A DNA stretch of 64,000 nt from Secundilactobacillus mixtipabuli (lineage in GTDB: Bacteria; Bacillota; Bacilli; Lactobacillales; Lactobacillaceae), in NCBI RefSeq assembly GCF_002217925.1, contig NZ_BCMF01000010.1, positions 38,116-102,115 of the forward strand, in the 5' to 3' direction. The stretch's first letter is position 1, and the number at the start of each line of letters is the position of its first letter. Below, one piece after another: positions 17,423 to 29,869 of this stretch. The translations under genes were made by a program, and so were the position numbers. The notes beneath the pieces are model-generated. The model had not been told where the DNA came from. It ran no database searches and was given only the letters and a program-made list of their open reading frames with translations.

Positions 17423-18253
17423 TTACTTACGACGGCTTTGTTTAGCACGCCGGACAGCCTTTTTAACCTGCCGTTCGTGTTCCCGTTTTTCCCGGAGTTT
17501 TGCTTCCCGTTCGCGACGGATCTTCCAAGGATTTTGAATAACCAAGGTTTGACCCACTTGGAACGCGTTGGTAATTACCCAGTAAAGCGAAAGTGCACTT
17601 GGCAAGCTTAACGCGGTGATAAAGATAATCACAGGTGTGCTTATCGTCATCATAGTTGTCATGGAATTAGACTCCGGTTGACCTTTCATCATGAGCCATG
17701 AACTTAAGAAGGTAAAGATTGCTGCTAGAATTGGCAAGATCAAATAAGGATCTCTTGCTCCTAGTTGCAACCATAAGAAGTGACCTGACCGTAAAACGTC
17801 GGTCCGAAAAATAGCTTGGTACAGTGCCCAGATAATTGGCAGTTGCACAACCATTGGTAAACATCCAGCAACCGGATTAACGCCCGCTTCGCTATAGAGC
17901 TTTTGCTGCTCTTCACGCAATTTGGCCATTGTTTCTTGGTCACGAGATGAATACTTCTTTTGCAACGCCTTTAACTGTGGCTGGATTTCTTGCGTCTTAC
18001 GCATACTCCGTGTTTGGAAAATCATTAATGGTAAAATGACGATCCGCACGATGATGGTAAAGACGATAATCCCCATACCATACCCACCAAAAGCGTGGGC
18101 TAACCAAATAATGGCCCGAGAGAAGTTTAATAGAACAACCCCATCCCAAAACCCTGTGCTATGTTCAGTAATTGGCTGATTACCACAAGCTGTCAGTAAA
18201 ACGGACAGGCCAACGATTCCAAACATAGTGATAAATCGTTTTAATTTTTTCAC
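17423..18253 (-). CDS. yidC: membrane protein insertase YidC
   Basis: 276 aa, GTG start overlapping the rnpA stop by 4 bases. A lipoprotein signal with lipobox LLTACG is at residues ~19-24. Five membrane segments follow, with the family signature around [19 protein letters not shown]. The tail is strongly basic ([31 protein letters not shown], given as position ~246-276), typical of the YidC1/Oxa1-like ribosome-binding end. It inserts small membrane proteins alone or with SecYEG. Confidence 0.95.
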   Translation of the reverse strand: MKKLKRFITMFGIVGLSVLLTACGNQPITEHSTGFWDGVVLLNFSRAIIWLAHAFGGYGMGIIVFTIIVRIVILPLMIFQTRSMRKTQEIQPQLKALQKKYSSRDQETMAKLREEQQKLYSEAGVNPVAGCLPMVVQLPIIWALYQAIFRTDVLRSGHFLWLQLGARDPYLILPILAAIFTFLSSWLMMKGQPESNSMTTMMTISTPVIIFITALSLPSALSLYWVITNAFQVGQTLVIQNPWKIRREREAKLREKREHERQVKKAVRRAKQSRRK

Positions 18254-18612
18254 TGGTCTTCCTCGCTATAATCATTATCAAGCAATTTTGCAAGCTTCAA
18301 AACGTGAATCAAGTGGGTCTTGATCTCAGCCATTGGCATTTCTGAAGTTGATGGTCTAGCAATGACCAAGAAATCGACATCCTGTTTCAAATAGGGTTTC
18401 AGCTCAGTGAGCGACTGCCGAATACGGCGTTTGACCCAATTCCGATGGACAGCATTACCAATTTTTTTACCTACTGAAATACCAACTCGAAAATGCGGCT
18501 GATCTTTTCGGTCCATCCGGTAGACCACAAATTGACGATTAGCTACTGATTGACGAGCCTCGAAGACCTCTTGAAACTCCGCTTCTTTTTTAACGCGGTA
18601 AGATTTTCGCAT
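18250..18612 (-). CDS. rnpA: ribonuclease P protein component
   Basis: 120 aa. The RNR motif is [13 protein letters not shown], with the N-terminal [17 protein letters not shown] typical of RnpA. It assists the RNA subunit in 5' maturation of tRNA precursors. It sits between rpmH and yidC with a 4-base overlap to yidC, the classical order. Confidence 0.96.
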   Translation of the reverse strand: MRKSYRVKKEAEFQEVFEARQSVANRQFVVYRMDRKDQPHFRVGISVGKKIGNAVHRNWVKRRIRQSLTELKPYLKQDVDFLVIARPSTSEMPMAEIKTHLIHVLKLAKLLDNDYSEEDQ

Positions 18613-18654
18613 ATTGCATCTCCAAAACGTCCGCTTAAACTATTTTTACCAAAT

Positions 18655-18690
18655 ATAAAAATAAAAGACCACTGATTGGTCAGTGGTCTA
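18655..18690 (-). terminator. hairpin between rpmH and rnpA
   Basis: AGACCACTGA pairs with TCAGTGGTCT, followed on the minus strand by a T-rich tract. The rpmH stop codon lies at the stem base, so this likely reduces read-through from rpmH into rnpA-yidC. Confidence 0.75.
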
Positions 18691-18822
18691 TGCAGACAAT
18701 ACTTTTCTACCTTTTTGACGTCGACGTGCTAAAACCTTACGGCCGTTGCTCGTACTCATCCGCTTACGGAAACCGTGCACGCGTGAGCGATGACGTTTCT
18801 TAGGTTGATATGTGCGCTTCAT
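18688..18822 (-). CDS. rpmH: 50S ribosomal protein L34
   Basis: 44 aa, read by eye on the minus strand: [14 protein letters not shown] at the start, then [20 protein letters not shown] and the end KGRKVLSA. It is the standard L34 sequence and length. ATG with an SD (GGAGGTG) upstream. First gene of the leftward rpmH-rnpA-yidC unit, divergent from dnaA. Confidence 0.97.
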   Translation of the reverse strand: MKRTYQPKKRHRSRVHGFRKRMSTSNGRKVLARRRQKGRKVLSA

Positions 18823-18899
18823 AAAACTTACACCTCCTGATCCTCAGGCATGAAGCCATTATTTACATCTCTAAATGCATTTCTAAAATATAATAGCAT

Positions 18900-19304
18900 A
18901 TCTAGCGCCAACATCAAAGACTAAATTTAAAAAAGAACCACTTTTTTGTCCTAAAAAAAATTTGTTTCATGATTTAGGGGTGTGGATAACCTGTTAATTT
19001 TAGATTTGATTTTAGGCCTTTTTAACAGAGTTATCCACTAGTCCACAGGCTGTGGTTTCTCGAACTTTTTGCCCTGTTAATTCTGGGGACGAACTTGTGA
19101 AACACTTGATATAACAGCATTTGTTTTACACAGGTGCCTGTGGATAAAAATGTTTCACAACACTTTTTAAAAAGTTATGAACAGCCTTGTGGAAAACTTT
19201 ATACCTGCCTGTGAAACAATTATCCACAAGTTAAAAAGGCTGTGGAAAACTTTTTTCCTGCATGCTAAACTTAATTTATCAATTTAATACGGGGAGGAAG
19301 AAAA
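18900..19304. other. oriC part 1, DnaA-box region upstream of dnaA
   Basis: Perfect TTATCCACA-type boxes (either strand) are at 18981-18989, 19139-19147 and 19220-19228, with a one-mismatch box at 19031-19039 and several TGTGGAAAA near-matches (around 19188 and 19240). The sequence is AT-rich and gene-free. It doubles as the autoregulated dnaA promoter region. Confidence 0.9.
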
Positions 19305-20642
19305 GTGCTTGATTTAGACACTCTTTGGGGTGAAATCAAAGACGGTTTCCAACAGAAAATCGCCCCTACTGCATTTAAAACGTGGATCTCATCTGCAGAG
19401 CCCGTTAAGTTAACAAACAATCGTCTGACAATCAAGCTACCATCTGAGCTACATCGTGATTATTGGCAACGCAACCTAACTCAACCGTTAGTTGAACTGG
19501 CCTATGAATATGCCCAAGAGGATATTCAGCCAGTTTTTATTGTGGCTGATGAAGACGACAGCAGCTCTCAGGTATCCACACTTGCACACCCCGCGACAGC
19601 CTCTGCGCCATTTAGTCAAAGCGCTAAACTGAATCCTAAATATACCTTTGATACGTTTGTTATTGGTAAGGGAAATCAGATGGCTCATGCTGCTGCGCTG
19701 GTTGTTTCCGAGGAACCTGGCGTGATGTATAACCCATTATTCTTCTATGGGGGTGTAGGCCTAGGCAAGACCCACTTAATGCACGCCATTGGTAACAAGA
19801 TGTTAGCCGATGATCCGAATACTAAGGTAAAATACGTGACTAGTGAGGCGTTTACCAACGACTTCATTACAGCGATTCAGTCGAAGACTCAAGATCAATT
19901 CCGTGAGGAGTACCGCAGCGTCGACTTACTGTTAGTTGATGATATTCAGTTCTTTGCTGATAAGGAAGGGACTCAAGAAGAATTCTTCCATACTTTTAAC
20001 GATCTTCATGATGATGGTAAGCAAATCGTCCTGACTTCTGATCGGCTGCCAAACGAGATTCCAAAGTTGCAAGATCGTTTAGTTTCCCGCTTTGCCTGGG
20101 GCTTATCCGTCGATATTACCCCGCCTGATTTGGAAACCCGGATCGCCATTTTGCGGAATAAGGCTGAGGCTGATAACATCGCCATTCCCGATGAAACTTT
20201 AAGTTATATCGCCAGTCGAATCGACTCCAACGTGCGTGAACTTGAAGGTGCTTTAGCACGGGTTCACGCCTATTCCAAGATGGTTCACCAGCCCATCACG
20301 ACTGAACTGGTCGCCAGCTCATTAAAGAGTCTAAAACTAGATCGGCGTTCTAGTGAGCTCACGATTCCGCTAATTCAGGAAAAAGTCGCTAAGTATTATC
20401 ACGTTTCATTAACCGACTTAAAGGGTAAAAAGCGGATGAAGACCATTGTGATGCCCCGTCAAATCGCCATGTACCTATCTCGTGAGCTCACCGATAGTTC
20501 ACTACCAAAGATTGGTAACGAATTTGGTGGTAAAGATCACACAACAGTTATTCATGCTTACGATAAGATCGCTGATGCGCTAAAAACGGACAGTGACCTG
20601 CAAGCTGAAATCACGAATCTCAAAACCGAAATTGAAAGGTAG
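19305..20642 (+). CDS. dnaA: chromosomal replication initiator DnaA
   Basis: 445 aa, GTG start with GGGGAGG upstream. Domain I (1-85) is followed by a short variable linker (~90-110) and an AAA+ domain with Walker [10 protein letters not shown] and Walker [11 protein letters not shown]. The C-terminal DNA-binding domain ends with the DnaA signature [15 protein letters not shown]. It binds the boxes on both sides of the gene and opens the origin. Confidence 0.98.
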   Translation: MLDLDTLWGEIKDGFQQKIAPTAFKTWISSAEPVKLTNNRLTIKLPSELHRDYWQRNLTQPLVELAYEYAQEDIQPVFIVADEDDSSSQVSTLAHPATASAPFSQSAKLNPKYTFDTFVIGKGNQMAHAAALVVSEEPGVMYNPLFFYGGVGLGKTHLMHAIGNKMLADDPNTKVKYVTSEAFTNDFITAIQSKTQDQFREEYRSVDLLLVDDIQFFADKEGTQEEFFHTFNDLHDDGKQIVLTSDRLPNEIPKLQDRLVSRFAWGLSVDITPPDLETRIAILRNKAEADNIAIPDETLSYIASRIDSNVRELEGALARVHAYSKMVHQPITTELVASSLKSLKLDRRSSELTIPLIQEKVAKYYHVSLTDLKGKKRMKTIVMPRQIAMYLSRELTDSSLPKIGNEFGGKDHTTVIHAYDKIADALKTDSDLQAEITNLKTEIER

Positions 20643-20744
20643 TCCTAGCCAGCAAAAGTAATCGATTTGATTTAATTCTCAAGTCGGCTACTTTTTTTAC
20701 TGATACGAATAGGCTATGATGGATAAGACTTCGAAAGTGAGAGA

Positions 20745-20878
20745 TGTGGAAAACTCAAAAAGTTATGCACAAGTTATCCACATGTGCATAACTTACAATT
20801 GCCGAGTGTTTCTTAAACTTATCCACAGTATCCACCGCCCTACTATTACTATTCTTTTTATTTATATTATGGATTATA
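20745..20878. other. oriC part 2, unwinding region between dnaA and dnaN
   Basis: Perfect DnaA boxes at 20774-20782 and 20819-20827 and near-matches TTATGCACA (20763), TGTGCATAA (20783) and TGTGGAAAA (20745). The last box is followed by a GC-rich stretch (TCCACCGCCC) and then CTA-CTA-TTA-CTA at 20840-20851. These are DnaA-trio repeats read on the opposite strand. An AT-rich segment to 20878 is the likely unwinding site. This matches the basal unwinding module described for Bacillus subtilis. Confidence 0.85.
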
Positions 20879-20891
20879 AGGAGTACCGATT

Positions 20892-22031
20892 ATGAAATTT
20901 ACAATTAACCGTGCAGCGTTCATCAAAGAACTCAATAATGTGCAACGTGCAATTTCTTCTAAAACGACCATTCCAATACTGACGGGTCTGAAATTATCCG
21001 CTGACGAGTCTGGTTTAACCTTAACGGGTTCCGATGCTGATATTTCCATTGAAACGTTGATTCATGCAGATAACCCTGACAATCAGCTGGCCATTCAAAA
21101 TCCAGGTGCCATTGTGTTACCAGCTCGTTTCTTCAGTGATATTGTTAAACGATTACCCGAAGACAACATGACGTTAGACGTCACCGAAGGCTTTCAAACT
21201 GAAATTACTTCTGGTTCAGCTTCGTTTACCATCAACGGTTTGGATGCCAACAATTATCCGCATTTGCCTGAAATTGACGCCAGTGACCAAATCACATTAA
21301 CCGGTGACGTTTTTCGGGAATTGATCAATCAAACGGTTATTGCCGTTTCCAACCAGGAAAGTCGGCCGATCTTAACCGGGGTCCACTTTACGTTAGTTGA
21401 TAATCAGCTGCTTGCCGTTGCTACCGATAGTCACCGATTGAGTCAGCGTAAGATTGAGTTGCCATCCGCCGCTTCAGCCACTTATGACGTCATCATTCCT
21501 GGTAAGAGTTTAACGGAATTGGCACGGATGATCGGCGATGATAATCCGGATGTCGAGATGCGTTTATCAGAGAACCAAGTGCTGTTTACCATTGGTGACA
21601 CGATGTTTTATTCTCGATTACTGGAAGGTAACTACCCAGATACTTCACGGCTGATTCCAAACGAATCCACAACCAGCGCCGAATTTGACGCTAAAGGTTT
21701 ACTTTCAGCTATTGAACGGGCCTCACTGTTATCACATGAATCACGGAACAACGTGGTTAAGCTGACCCTTGACCCAGCCAATAGCCAAGCCAAGATTTTT
21801 GGCAACTCTCCTGATGTTGGGAACGTTGAAGAAGCGTTGACACCAAGTGAAATGACTGGCGACGAACTGGAAATTTCCTTCAACCCTGATTACATGAAGG
21901 ACGCCCTTCGTTCATTCGGTGCGGCAGTTATCGCAATTGCCTTTACTTCACCATTGCGACCATTTACCCTGGTTCCAACGGAAGATAAGGAAAACTTCAT
22001 CCAGCTGATCACACCAGTTAGAACCTTTTAA
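20892..22031 (+). CDS. dnaN: DNA polymerase III beta subunit (sliding clamp)
   Basis: 379 aa, SD AAGGAG. Three repeated clamp domains; MKFTINRAAFIKELNNVQRAI is a typical start and the C-terminus ends in the expected LVTPVRTF-like IQLITPVRTF. The ring dimer tethers the polymerase and recruits repair proteins. A strong terminator follows at 22046-22085. Confidence 0.98.
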   Translation: MKFTINRAAFIKELNNVQRAISSKTTIPILTGLKLSADESGLTLTGSDADISIETLIHADNPDNQLAIQNPGAIVLPARFFSDIVKRLPEDNMTLDVTEGFQTEITSGSASFTINGLDANNYPHLPEIDASDQITLTGDVFRELINQTVIAVSNQESRPILTGVHFTLVDNQLLAVATDSHRLSQRKIELPSAASATYDVIIPGKSLTELARMIGDDNPDVEMRLSENQVLFTIGDTMFYSRLLEGNYPDTSRLIPNESTTSAEFDAKGLLSAIERASLLSHESRNNVVKLTLDPANSQAKIFGNSPDVGNVEEALTPSEMTGDELEISFNPDYMKDALRSFGAAVIAIAFTSPLRPFTLVPTEDKENFIQLITPVRTF

Positions 22032-22045
22032 TTTAAAAATTAAGC

Positions 22046-22085
22046 AAAACGGCACGTCAGTTTTTAAACTGACGTGCCGTTTTTT
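22046..22085 (+). terminator. dnaN terminator
   Basis: AAAACGGCACGTCAGTTT with complementary arm and T6 directly after dnaN, separating it from yaaA-recF. Confidence 0.92.
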
Positions 22086-22292
22086 GTGCCAACGGTCCGT
22101 TACGTCCATTTTTCACGGTTTTTGAATGAAAATAACGAAAATTATCCTCTTTTCGGCCTATTTTCCACAAAAACGTTATTTTTAAGCTCTAAGCGTTTTT
22201 AACCGGATTATGGCAAAAGGCCTTATGAATATCGAAAACCGCTTAAACCGCTCTAAATGAAAGTGAAACTATACTTTTACCCCCAAAAAGCG

Positions 22293-22298
22293 TATAAT
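22293..22298 (+). promoter_or_regulatory. -10 element of the yaaA-recF-gyrBA unit
   Basis: Perfect TATAAT, implying transcription from about 22305. That places the in-frame ATG at 22310 too near the transcript end and supports the GTG at 22328 as the yaaA start. Confidence 0.6.
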
Positions 22299-22327
22299 TA
22301 TAAGAGAAAATGAAGGTGGGTGAAGCC

Positions 22328-22555
22328 GTGAAAAAGGAAGTTTTCATTGAACCACCCTTTATCACCTTAGGCCAGTTGCTCAAAGAAGAAGCAATTGTCA
22401 GCTCAGGTGGTCAAGCAAAGTGGTACTTAAAGGAACATGCGGTTAATGTTAATGATGAGCCGGATGATCGGCGCGGACGAAAACTATATCCAGGAGATAC
22501 GGTCGATGTCAGAGATGTCGGGCTGTTTTTTATTCGCTTAAAACAGGCTGAATAA
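22328..22555 (+). CDS. yaaA: S4-domain RNA-binding protein YaaA (RlbA)
   Basis: 75 aa from the GTG at 22328 (SD GAAGGTGGGTG about 8 bases before). An in-frame ATG lies 6 codons upstream but has no SD. One S4 RNA-binding domain ([34 protein letters not shown]). The gene always sits between dnaN and recF in this group; a role in ribosome assembly is proposed for homologues. Four bases separate it from recF, so they are translationally coupled. Confidence 0.92.
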   Translation: MKKEVFIEPPFITLGQLLKEEAIVSSGGQAKWYLKEHAVNVNDEPDDRRGRKLYPGDTVDVRDVGLFFIRLKQAE

Positions 22556-22559
22556 GCTT

Positions 22560-23678
22560 ATGAAACTAGAAGAATTAAGGCTGCATAATTTTCGCAACTA
22601 TGAGGATTTGACAGTGACTTTTGGCCCGGGTGTGAACGTCTTAATTGGCGAGAATGCTCAGGGTAAAACGAACCTGCTGGAGGCCATTTACTTTTTGGCG
22701 TTGGCACGCAGTCACCGAACCAGTAATGATCGTGAGCTAATCGGCTGGCAGGCCGAAACAGCACAGGTGTTAGGTCGCGTTCAAAAGCATAGCGGAATTA
22801 CGCCGCTTGAACTTGATCTGTCGAAACATGGTAAAAAGGCCAAAGTGAATCATTTGGAACAGGCTAAATTATCAGGTTATGTCGGTCAGCTGAACGTGAT
22901 TTTATTTGCGCCAGAGGATCTAAACTTGGTCAAAGGTGCACCGCAAGTCCGCCGTCGCTTTATGGACATGGAATTTGGTCAAATGAGTCATAAGTATTTA
23001 TACAATACGACTCAGTACCGCACGATTCTCAAACAGAGGAATCGCTATCTCAAAGAATTGGGCAGCAAGAAGCAATCGGATATGGTGCTTTTAGACGTGC
23101 TTTCCGATCAGCTGGCAGCCTATGGTTCAGAGATCATTAGTGCGCGGGTGACGTTACTAAAACGGCTGGAAGTTTGGGCAGCTCAGATTCATCAGGAAAT
23201 TTCTCAGCAAAGAGAAAAGTTATCGTTCCATTATGAAACGAGTGTTGCTGATGATGATTTGGTTGATACACAGCATGTTTATGATGCACTCAAACAACTG
23301 TATCAGCAGCGCCGTGATAAGGAACTCTTCCAGCGAACGACACTTATTGGGCCGCACCGGGACGACTTGAAGTTTTTGGTGAACGATAAGGATGTTTCGA
23401 GTTTTGGATCTCAGGGGCAGCAGCGGACAACGGCGCTTAGTGTCAAGTTAGCTGAAATTGATCTGATGCATGAACAGACTGGTGAGTATCCAGTCTTACT
23501 GCTAGATGATGTCCTGTCGGAGTTAGACGATAACCGGCAGACTCATTTGTTAACTGCGATTCAAGATAAGGTTCAGACCTTTTTAACCACGACTAGTTTA
23601 AGTGGTGTGGCGCAAAAATTAATCAACCAACCAACAGTATTTAGAATCAGCAATGGTGAAATCCAGGCTGATCATTAG
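22560..23678 (+). CDS. recF: DNA replication and repair protein RecF
   Basis: 372 aa. SMC-like ATPase with Walker [27 protein letters not shown], the ABC signature in [18 protein letters not shown] and Walker [14 protein letters not shown]. It loads RecA at gaps through RecOR. Located in the usual place before gyrB. Confidence 0.97.
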   Translation: MKLEELRLHNFRNYEDLTVTFGPGVNVLIGENAQGKTNLLEAIYFLALARSHRTSNDRELIGWQAETAQVLGRVQKHSGITPLELDLSKHGKKAKVNHLEQAKLSGYVGQLNVILFAPEDLNLVKGAPQVRRRFMDMEFGQMSHKYLYNTTQYRTILKQRNRYLKELGSKKQSDMVLLDVLSDQLAAYGSEIISARVTLLKRLEVWAAQIHQEISQQREKLSFHYETSVADDDLVDTQHVYDALKQLYQQRRDKELFQRTTLIGPHRDDLKFLVNDKDVSSFGSQGQQRTTALSVKLAEIDLMHEQTGEYPVLLLDDVLSELDDNRQTHLLTAIQDKVQTFLTTTSLSGVAQKLINQPTVFRISNGEIQADH

Positions 23679-23700
23679 TTAACTCAGGGAATTGTAGTGA

Positions 23701-25659
<1,959 letters not shown>

Positions 25660-25741
25660 TTTGAGTTGATTGAAAATTCACTGGAGATCTTTGATTGACG
25701 GGTAGTTGAGTGCCCGAGATACATTATGGGAGGTACTAAAT

Positions 25742-28309
25742 TTGGCGAATGAAGAACTGCCAAGTCGCATCACCGATGTCGATTTAGCGAAAACCATGCG
25801 GACTTCATTTTTGGATTATGCCATGAGTGTTATTGTCGCTCGTGCGCTGCCAGACGTTCGTGATGGCCTAAAACCAGTTCACCGACGCATCTTATACGGG
25901 ATGAGTGAATTAGGGGTTACGCCTGATAAGCCGTACAAAAAATCTGCCAGAATCGTTGGGGATGTCATGGGGAAGTTTCACCCCCATGGTGACTCTGCCA
26001 TTTATGAAGCCATGGTTCGGATGGCGCAAGATTTCAGTTACCGTTACATGCTAGTCGACGGTCATGGGAACTTTGGGTCAGTCGATGGTGATGGTGCAGC
26101 GGCCATGCGTTATACCGAAGCTAAATTAAGCAAGGTTGCCATGGAAATGCTGCGTGATATCAACAAAGATACGATTGATTACCAGCCAAACTATGATGGT
26201 ACTGAAAAAGAACCTGTCGTTTTACCAGCACGTTTTCCTAACTTACTGGTTAACGGGGCGTCTGGGATCGCCGTTGGGATGGCGACTAATATTCCACCGC
26301 ATAATTTGGCGGAAGTCATTAGCGCACTGCATATCCTGATGAAGAATCCGGATGCGACAACTGCTGATTTGATGGAAGCCTTGCCAGGACCAGATTTTCC
26401 AACCGGTGGTGTCGTCATGGGCAAATCCGGTATCCGGAAAGCTTATGAGACAGGTAAAGGAACCATTACTTTACGGGCTAAGGTCGAAATCGAAGAGGAT
26501 AAGAGCGGTAAGCAAAAGATTGTCGCTACTGAAATTCCTTACATGGTCAACAAGGCGCGTTTAATTGAGCGGATTGCTGATTTGGCACGGGACAAACGAA
26601 TCGAAGGCATTACAGATGTCAACGATGAGTCTGACCGTGAAGGGATGCGGATCGTGGTGGATGTTCGCCGCGATGCCAGTGCAGAAGTTATTTTGAATAA
26701 CTTATACAAAATGACAATGATGCAAACTTCTTTTGGGTTCAACATGCTAGCGATTGTTAACGGATCGCCAAAGATTTTGAGCTTAAAAGAAATTTTGCAG
26801 TATTATTTGGTTCATCAACTCGAAGTGATTCGTCGTCGGACCGAGTTTGAACTGAAAAAGGCGAAAGCACGGGCCCACATTCTTGAAGGGTTACAAATTG
26901 CCCTTGATCACATTGATGAAATTATTTCGATTATTCGTCATTCACAAACGGCTGAAGTTGCTAAAAACGAATTGATTAGTCGTTATCCACTTTCCGAAAA
27001 GCAAGCACAAGCTATTTTGGATATGCGACTGGTTCGTTTGACCGGTTTGGAACGTGACAAGGTTGAAAAAGAATATGCGGAATTGCAGAAATCCATTGCT
27101 GAATACCAAGAAATTTTGGCAAGTAAGGATAAGCAAAACCAGATTATTTACCAAGAGCTGCTAGAAATTCAAAACAAGTTTGGTGACGAACGACGGACTG
27201 AATTGATGGTTGGCGAAGTGTTGAGTCTGGAAGACGAAGACTTGATTGAAGAAGAAAACGTCATGATTTCACTGACTCACAATGGCTACATCAAGCGATT
27301 ACCAACGTCAGAATTTAAGGCGCAAAATCGTGGTGGCCGTGGTGTTCAAGGTATGGGCATTCATGATGATGACTTCATCGAACACTTAGTTTCTACTTCA
27401 ACCCATGATGTGCTGTTATTCTTCACCAACGCTGGGAAAGTTTACCGGATGAAGGGCTACGAAATTCCCGAATACGGTCGTTCCGCTAAGGGGATTCCAG
27501 TGATTAACCTGCTCAACATTGAAGCCGGTGAGAAGATTCAAGCCGTGATCAACGTGTCCGATGCCGCGGGTGACCAAGAAAAGTACCTGTTCTTTACCAC
27601 CTTGCATGGTACCGTCAAGCGTACACCAGTCAGCGAATTCTCTAATATCCGCAGTAACGGTCTGAAAGCGTTGAGCTTGAAGGATGATGACCAATTGATC
27701 AACGTCTCGATCATTGATGACGAGCAATGCATGATCATTGGGACTCATTCTGGTTACGCCGTTAGCTTTAAAGCTAGCGATGTGCGCTCAATGGGCCGTT
27801 CAGCTACCGGTGTTCGTGGTGTCCGTCTTCGTGATGATGATTACGTCGTTGGTTCAGCTATTTTAGAACCAAATGATAACGTCTTCGTTATCTCTGAAAA
27901 GGGCTATGGGAAGCAAACGCCTGCAAGTGAATATGCGATTAAGGGTCGTGGTGGTAAAGGAATCAAGACCATCAACGTCACCGAAAAGAATGGTCCGCTT
28001 GCTGGGTTAACTACGGTTACTGGCGAAGAAGATATCATGTTGATTACTGATAAGGGTGTCATGATTCGGTTTGGCGTGGAAAATGTCTCTCAAACCGGTC
28101 GGGCAACGTTAGGTGTTCACTTGATTCGCTTGGATAATGATGCTAAAGTCGCAACGATGGCGGTTGTTGAAAAAGAAGCGCCAGATGATGCTGCTGAAGC
28201 CGATTCAGAGAAGTCAGAAAGTAATGGTGATACCTCATTGGATCGCTTAGTCGATCGCGCAACGGATGATGACGATGATTCATCCAGTGATAGTGATGAC
28301 AACAAGTAA
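25742..28309 (+). CDS. gyrA: DNA gyrase subunit A
   Basis: 855 aa from the TTG at 25742, which has GGGAGGT 6 bases upstream. The longer frame starting at 25706 lacks an SD. The breakage-reunion domain carries the catalytic Tyr124 ([10 protein letters not shown]) and a QRDR of [10 protein letters not shown], with Ser85 and Glu89 in the quinolone-sensitive state. Six C-terminal beta-pinwheel repeats include the GyrA box [10 protein letters not shown]. The tail is acidic ([16 protein letters not shown]). A terminator follows. Confidence 0.97.
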   Translation: MANEELPSRITDVDLAKTMRTSFLDYAMSVIVARALPDVRDGLKPVHRRILYGMSELGVTPDKPYKKSARIVGDVMGKFHPHGDSAIYEAMVRMAQDFSYRYMLVDGHGNFGSVDGDGAAAMRYTEAKLSKVAMEMLRDINKDTIDYQPNYDGTEKEPVVLPARFPNLLVNGASGIAVGMATNIPPHNLAEVISALHILMKNPDATTADLMEALPGPDFPTGGVVMGKSGIRKAYETGKGTITLRAKVEIEEDKSGKQKIVATEIPYMVNKARLIERIADLARDKRIEGITDVNDESDREGMRIVVDVRRDASAEVILNNLYKMTMMQTSFGFNMLAIVNGSPKILSLKEILQYYLVHQLEVIRRRTEFELKKAKARAHILEGLQIALDHIDEIISIIRHSQTAEVAKNELISRYPLSEKQAQAILDMRLVRLTGLERDKVEKEYAELQKSIAEYQEILASKDKQNQIIYQELLEIQNKFGDERRTELMVGEVLSLEDEDLIEEENVMISLTHNGYIKRLPTSEFKAQNRGGRGVQGMGIHDDDFIEHLVSTSTHDVLLFFTNAGKVYRMKGYEIPEYGRSAKGIPVINLLNIEAGEKIQAVINVSDAAGDQEKYLFFTTLHGTVKRTPVSEFSNIRSNGLKALSLKDDDQLINVSIIDDEQCMIIGTHSGYAVSFKASDVRSMGRSATGVRGVRLRDDDYVVGSAILEPNDNVFVISEKGYGKQTPASEYAIKGRGGKGIKTINVTEKNGPLAGLTTVTGEEDIMLITDKGVMIRFGVENVSQTGRATLGVHLIRLDNDAKVATMAVVEKEAPDDAAEADSEKSESNGDTSLDRLVDRATDDDDDSSSDSDDNK

Positions 28310-28322
28310 ATAGAATAATTTA

Positions 28323-28352
28323 AAAGAACGGCCAATCAGTGCCGTTCTTTTT
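28323..28352 (+). terminator. gyrA terminator
   Basis: AAAGAACGGC, 8-base loop, GCCGTTCTTTTT. Confidence 0.88.
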
Positions 28353-28480
28353 GCGTAGATAGAAAGTATAACCACCATCTCTTGTCGAGTTAGTCGTAAA
28401 CTGAATTCATTTTAAGCGCCTTCAGCAGCTGAATGGTGAGGTGAGAAGCGAACTGCTGAAACGCTGATTGTAAAATAACA

Positions 28481-28509
28481 TTGCACTTTTGAGTGAACTT
28501 TGGTAGAAT
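28481..28509 (+). promoter_or_regulatory. rpsF operon promoter and leader
   Basis: TTGCAC - 17 bp - TAGAAT, giving a leader of about 85 nt before rpsF. The leader contains a hairpin (GAGTAATCC/GGATAACTC at about 28518-28539) and a CTCTT...GAAGAG pair. It could be the site of S6:S18 feedback known in other bacteria, but I cannot confirm the motif. Confidence 0.7.
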
Positions 28510-28601
28510 AATATTCTGTGAGTAATCCATTCGGATAACTCTCCTTGCTCTCTTAAAACTCAATGAAGAGGGCCTGAAGTCCATAAGGAGGTGCAAATTT
28601 C

Positions 28602-28889
28602 ATGAAGTATGAAATTACCTACATCATTCGTCCAGATCTTGACGATGCAGCAAAGACCGCATTGGTTGACCGTTTTGACAAGATTTTGACTGATAATGGT
28701 GCAGATTTAATCGATTCAAAAGACTGGAAGAAGCTTCGTTTCGCATACGAAATTGGCGGTTACAATGAAGGTGTTTACCACATTGTTAACTTGAACGCTA
28801 ACGACGATGCAGCTTTGAACGAATTCGACCGTCTTTCAAAGATCAACGACGATATTCTTCGTCACATGATCGTAAAACGCGAAGACTAA
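28602..28889 (+). CDS. rpsF: 30S ribosomal protein S6
   Basis: 95 aa, strong SD AAGGAGGTG. Starts [15 protein letters not shown] and has the family's alternating pattern with [21 protein letters not shown]. First gene of the rpsF-ssb-rpsR operon. It binds 16S rRNA as a heterodimer with S18. Confidence 0.98.
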   Translation: MKYEITYIIRPDLDDAAKTALVDRFDKILTDNGADLIDSKDWKKLRFAYEIGGYNEGVYHIVNLNANDDAALNEFDRLSKINDDILRHMIVKRED

Positions 28890-28924
28890 TTTTTGACATT
28901 TAACTACTGAGAGGAGCGGGTCGT

Positions 28925-29449
28925 ATGATCAACCGGGCAGTGCTTACCGGACGCTTGACAAGAGATGTTGATTTGCGGTATACCCCAAGCGGGGCGGCAG
29001 TTGGAAACTTTACGTTAGCTGTTGATCGGCAATTTACCAATCAAAACAACGAACGTGAAGCTGACTTTATCAACTGTGTTATTTGGCGGAAATCTGCTGA
29101 AAACTTTGCTAATTTCACTCATAAGGGTGCGTTAGTAGGGATTGATGGTCGAATTCAAACCAGAAACTACGAAAATCAACAAGGTCAACGGGTCTACGTT
29201 ACCGAAGTTGTTGTTGAAAACTTTGCTTTATTAGAACCGCGTTCAGCGAATAATAATGCAGGGAACAACAATAACAGCGGCAACAATAATGCACCCACTG
29301 GCAATGCTCCTCAGAACACTAATCCGTTTGGTGATCCAAACACCAATGGAGCGGCTAACAATAATCAGAATAACGGTGATAATCAAGCTGATCCATTTGC
29401 AAACAATGGTGATTCAATTGATATCTCGGATGATGATTTACCGTTCTAA
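28925..29449 (+). CDS. ssb: single-stranded DNA-binding protein
   Basis: 174 aa. OB-fold in residues 1-105 ([20 protein letters not shown]), a low-complexity Asn-rich linker (about 115-160), and the acidic tip DISDDDLPF that recruits partner proteins. Located between rpsF and rpsR as usual. Confidence 0.98.
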   Translation: MINRAVLTGRLTRDVDLRYTPSGAAVGNFTLAVDRQFTNQNNEREADFINCVIWRKSAENFANFTHKGALVGIDGRIQTRNYENQQGQRVYVTEVVVENFALLEPRSANNNAGNNNNSGNNNAPTGNAPQNTNPFGDPNTNGAANNNQNNGDNQADPFANNGDSIDISDDDLPF

Positions 29450-29473
29450 GCGGACTGAATTGGAGGGAAAATC

Positions 29474-29710
29474 ATGGCTCAACAAAGAAGAGGTGGCCGT
29501 CGTCGTCGTAAAGTCGACTTCATCGCCGCAAACCACATCGAATACATTGATTACAAAGATACTAACTTATTGGAACGTTTCGTTTCAGAACGCGGTAAGA
29601 TTTTGCCACGTCGGGTTACTGGTACTAGTGCCAAAAACCAACGTAAGTTAACCATCGCTATCAAGCGTGCACGGATCATGGGCTTAATGCCATTCGTTGT
29701 TGCTGACTAA
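29474..29710 (+). CDS. rpsR: 30S ribosomal protein S18
   Basis: 78 aa, [20 protein letters not shown] start and [15 protein letters not shown] signature. Last gene of the operon, followed by a strong terminator. Confidence 0.98.
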   Translation: MAQQRRGGRRRRKVDFIAANHIEYIDYKDTNLLERFVSERGKILPRRVTGTSAKNQRKLTIAIKRARIMGLMPFVVAD

Positions 29711-29724
29711 TATAGTGAATAAAG

Positions 29725-29759
29725 AGTGCTGACCAGTTTTGCTGGTTAGCGCTTTTTTT
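29725..29759 (+). terminator. rpsF operon terminator
   Basis: AGTGCTGACCAG - TTTTG - CTGGTTAGCGCT - T7. Confidence 0.92.
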
Positions 29760-29869
29760 GTGGATTTAATTAATTCTGAGAGTCAATCAAATTTAGAAGT
29801 GGTATAGTTAAGAGAATGTTTAGTTAATGTAAAAGTTATCGTAATAAATGGGGAGAGTATCACAAGTAT

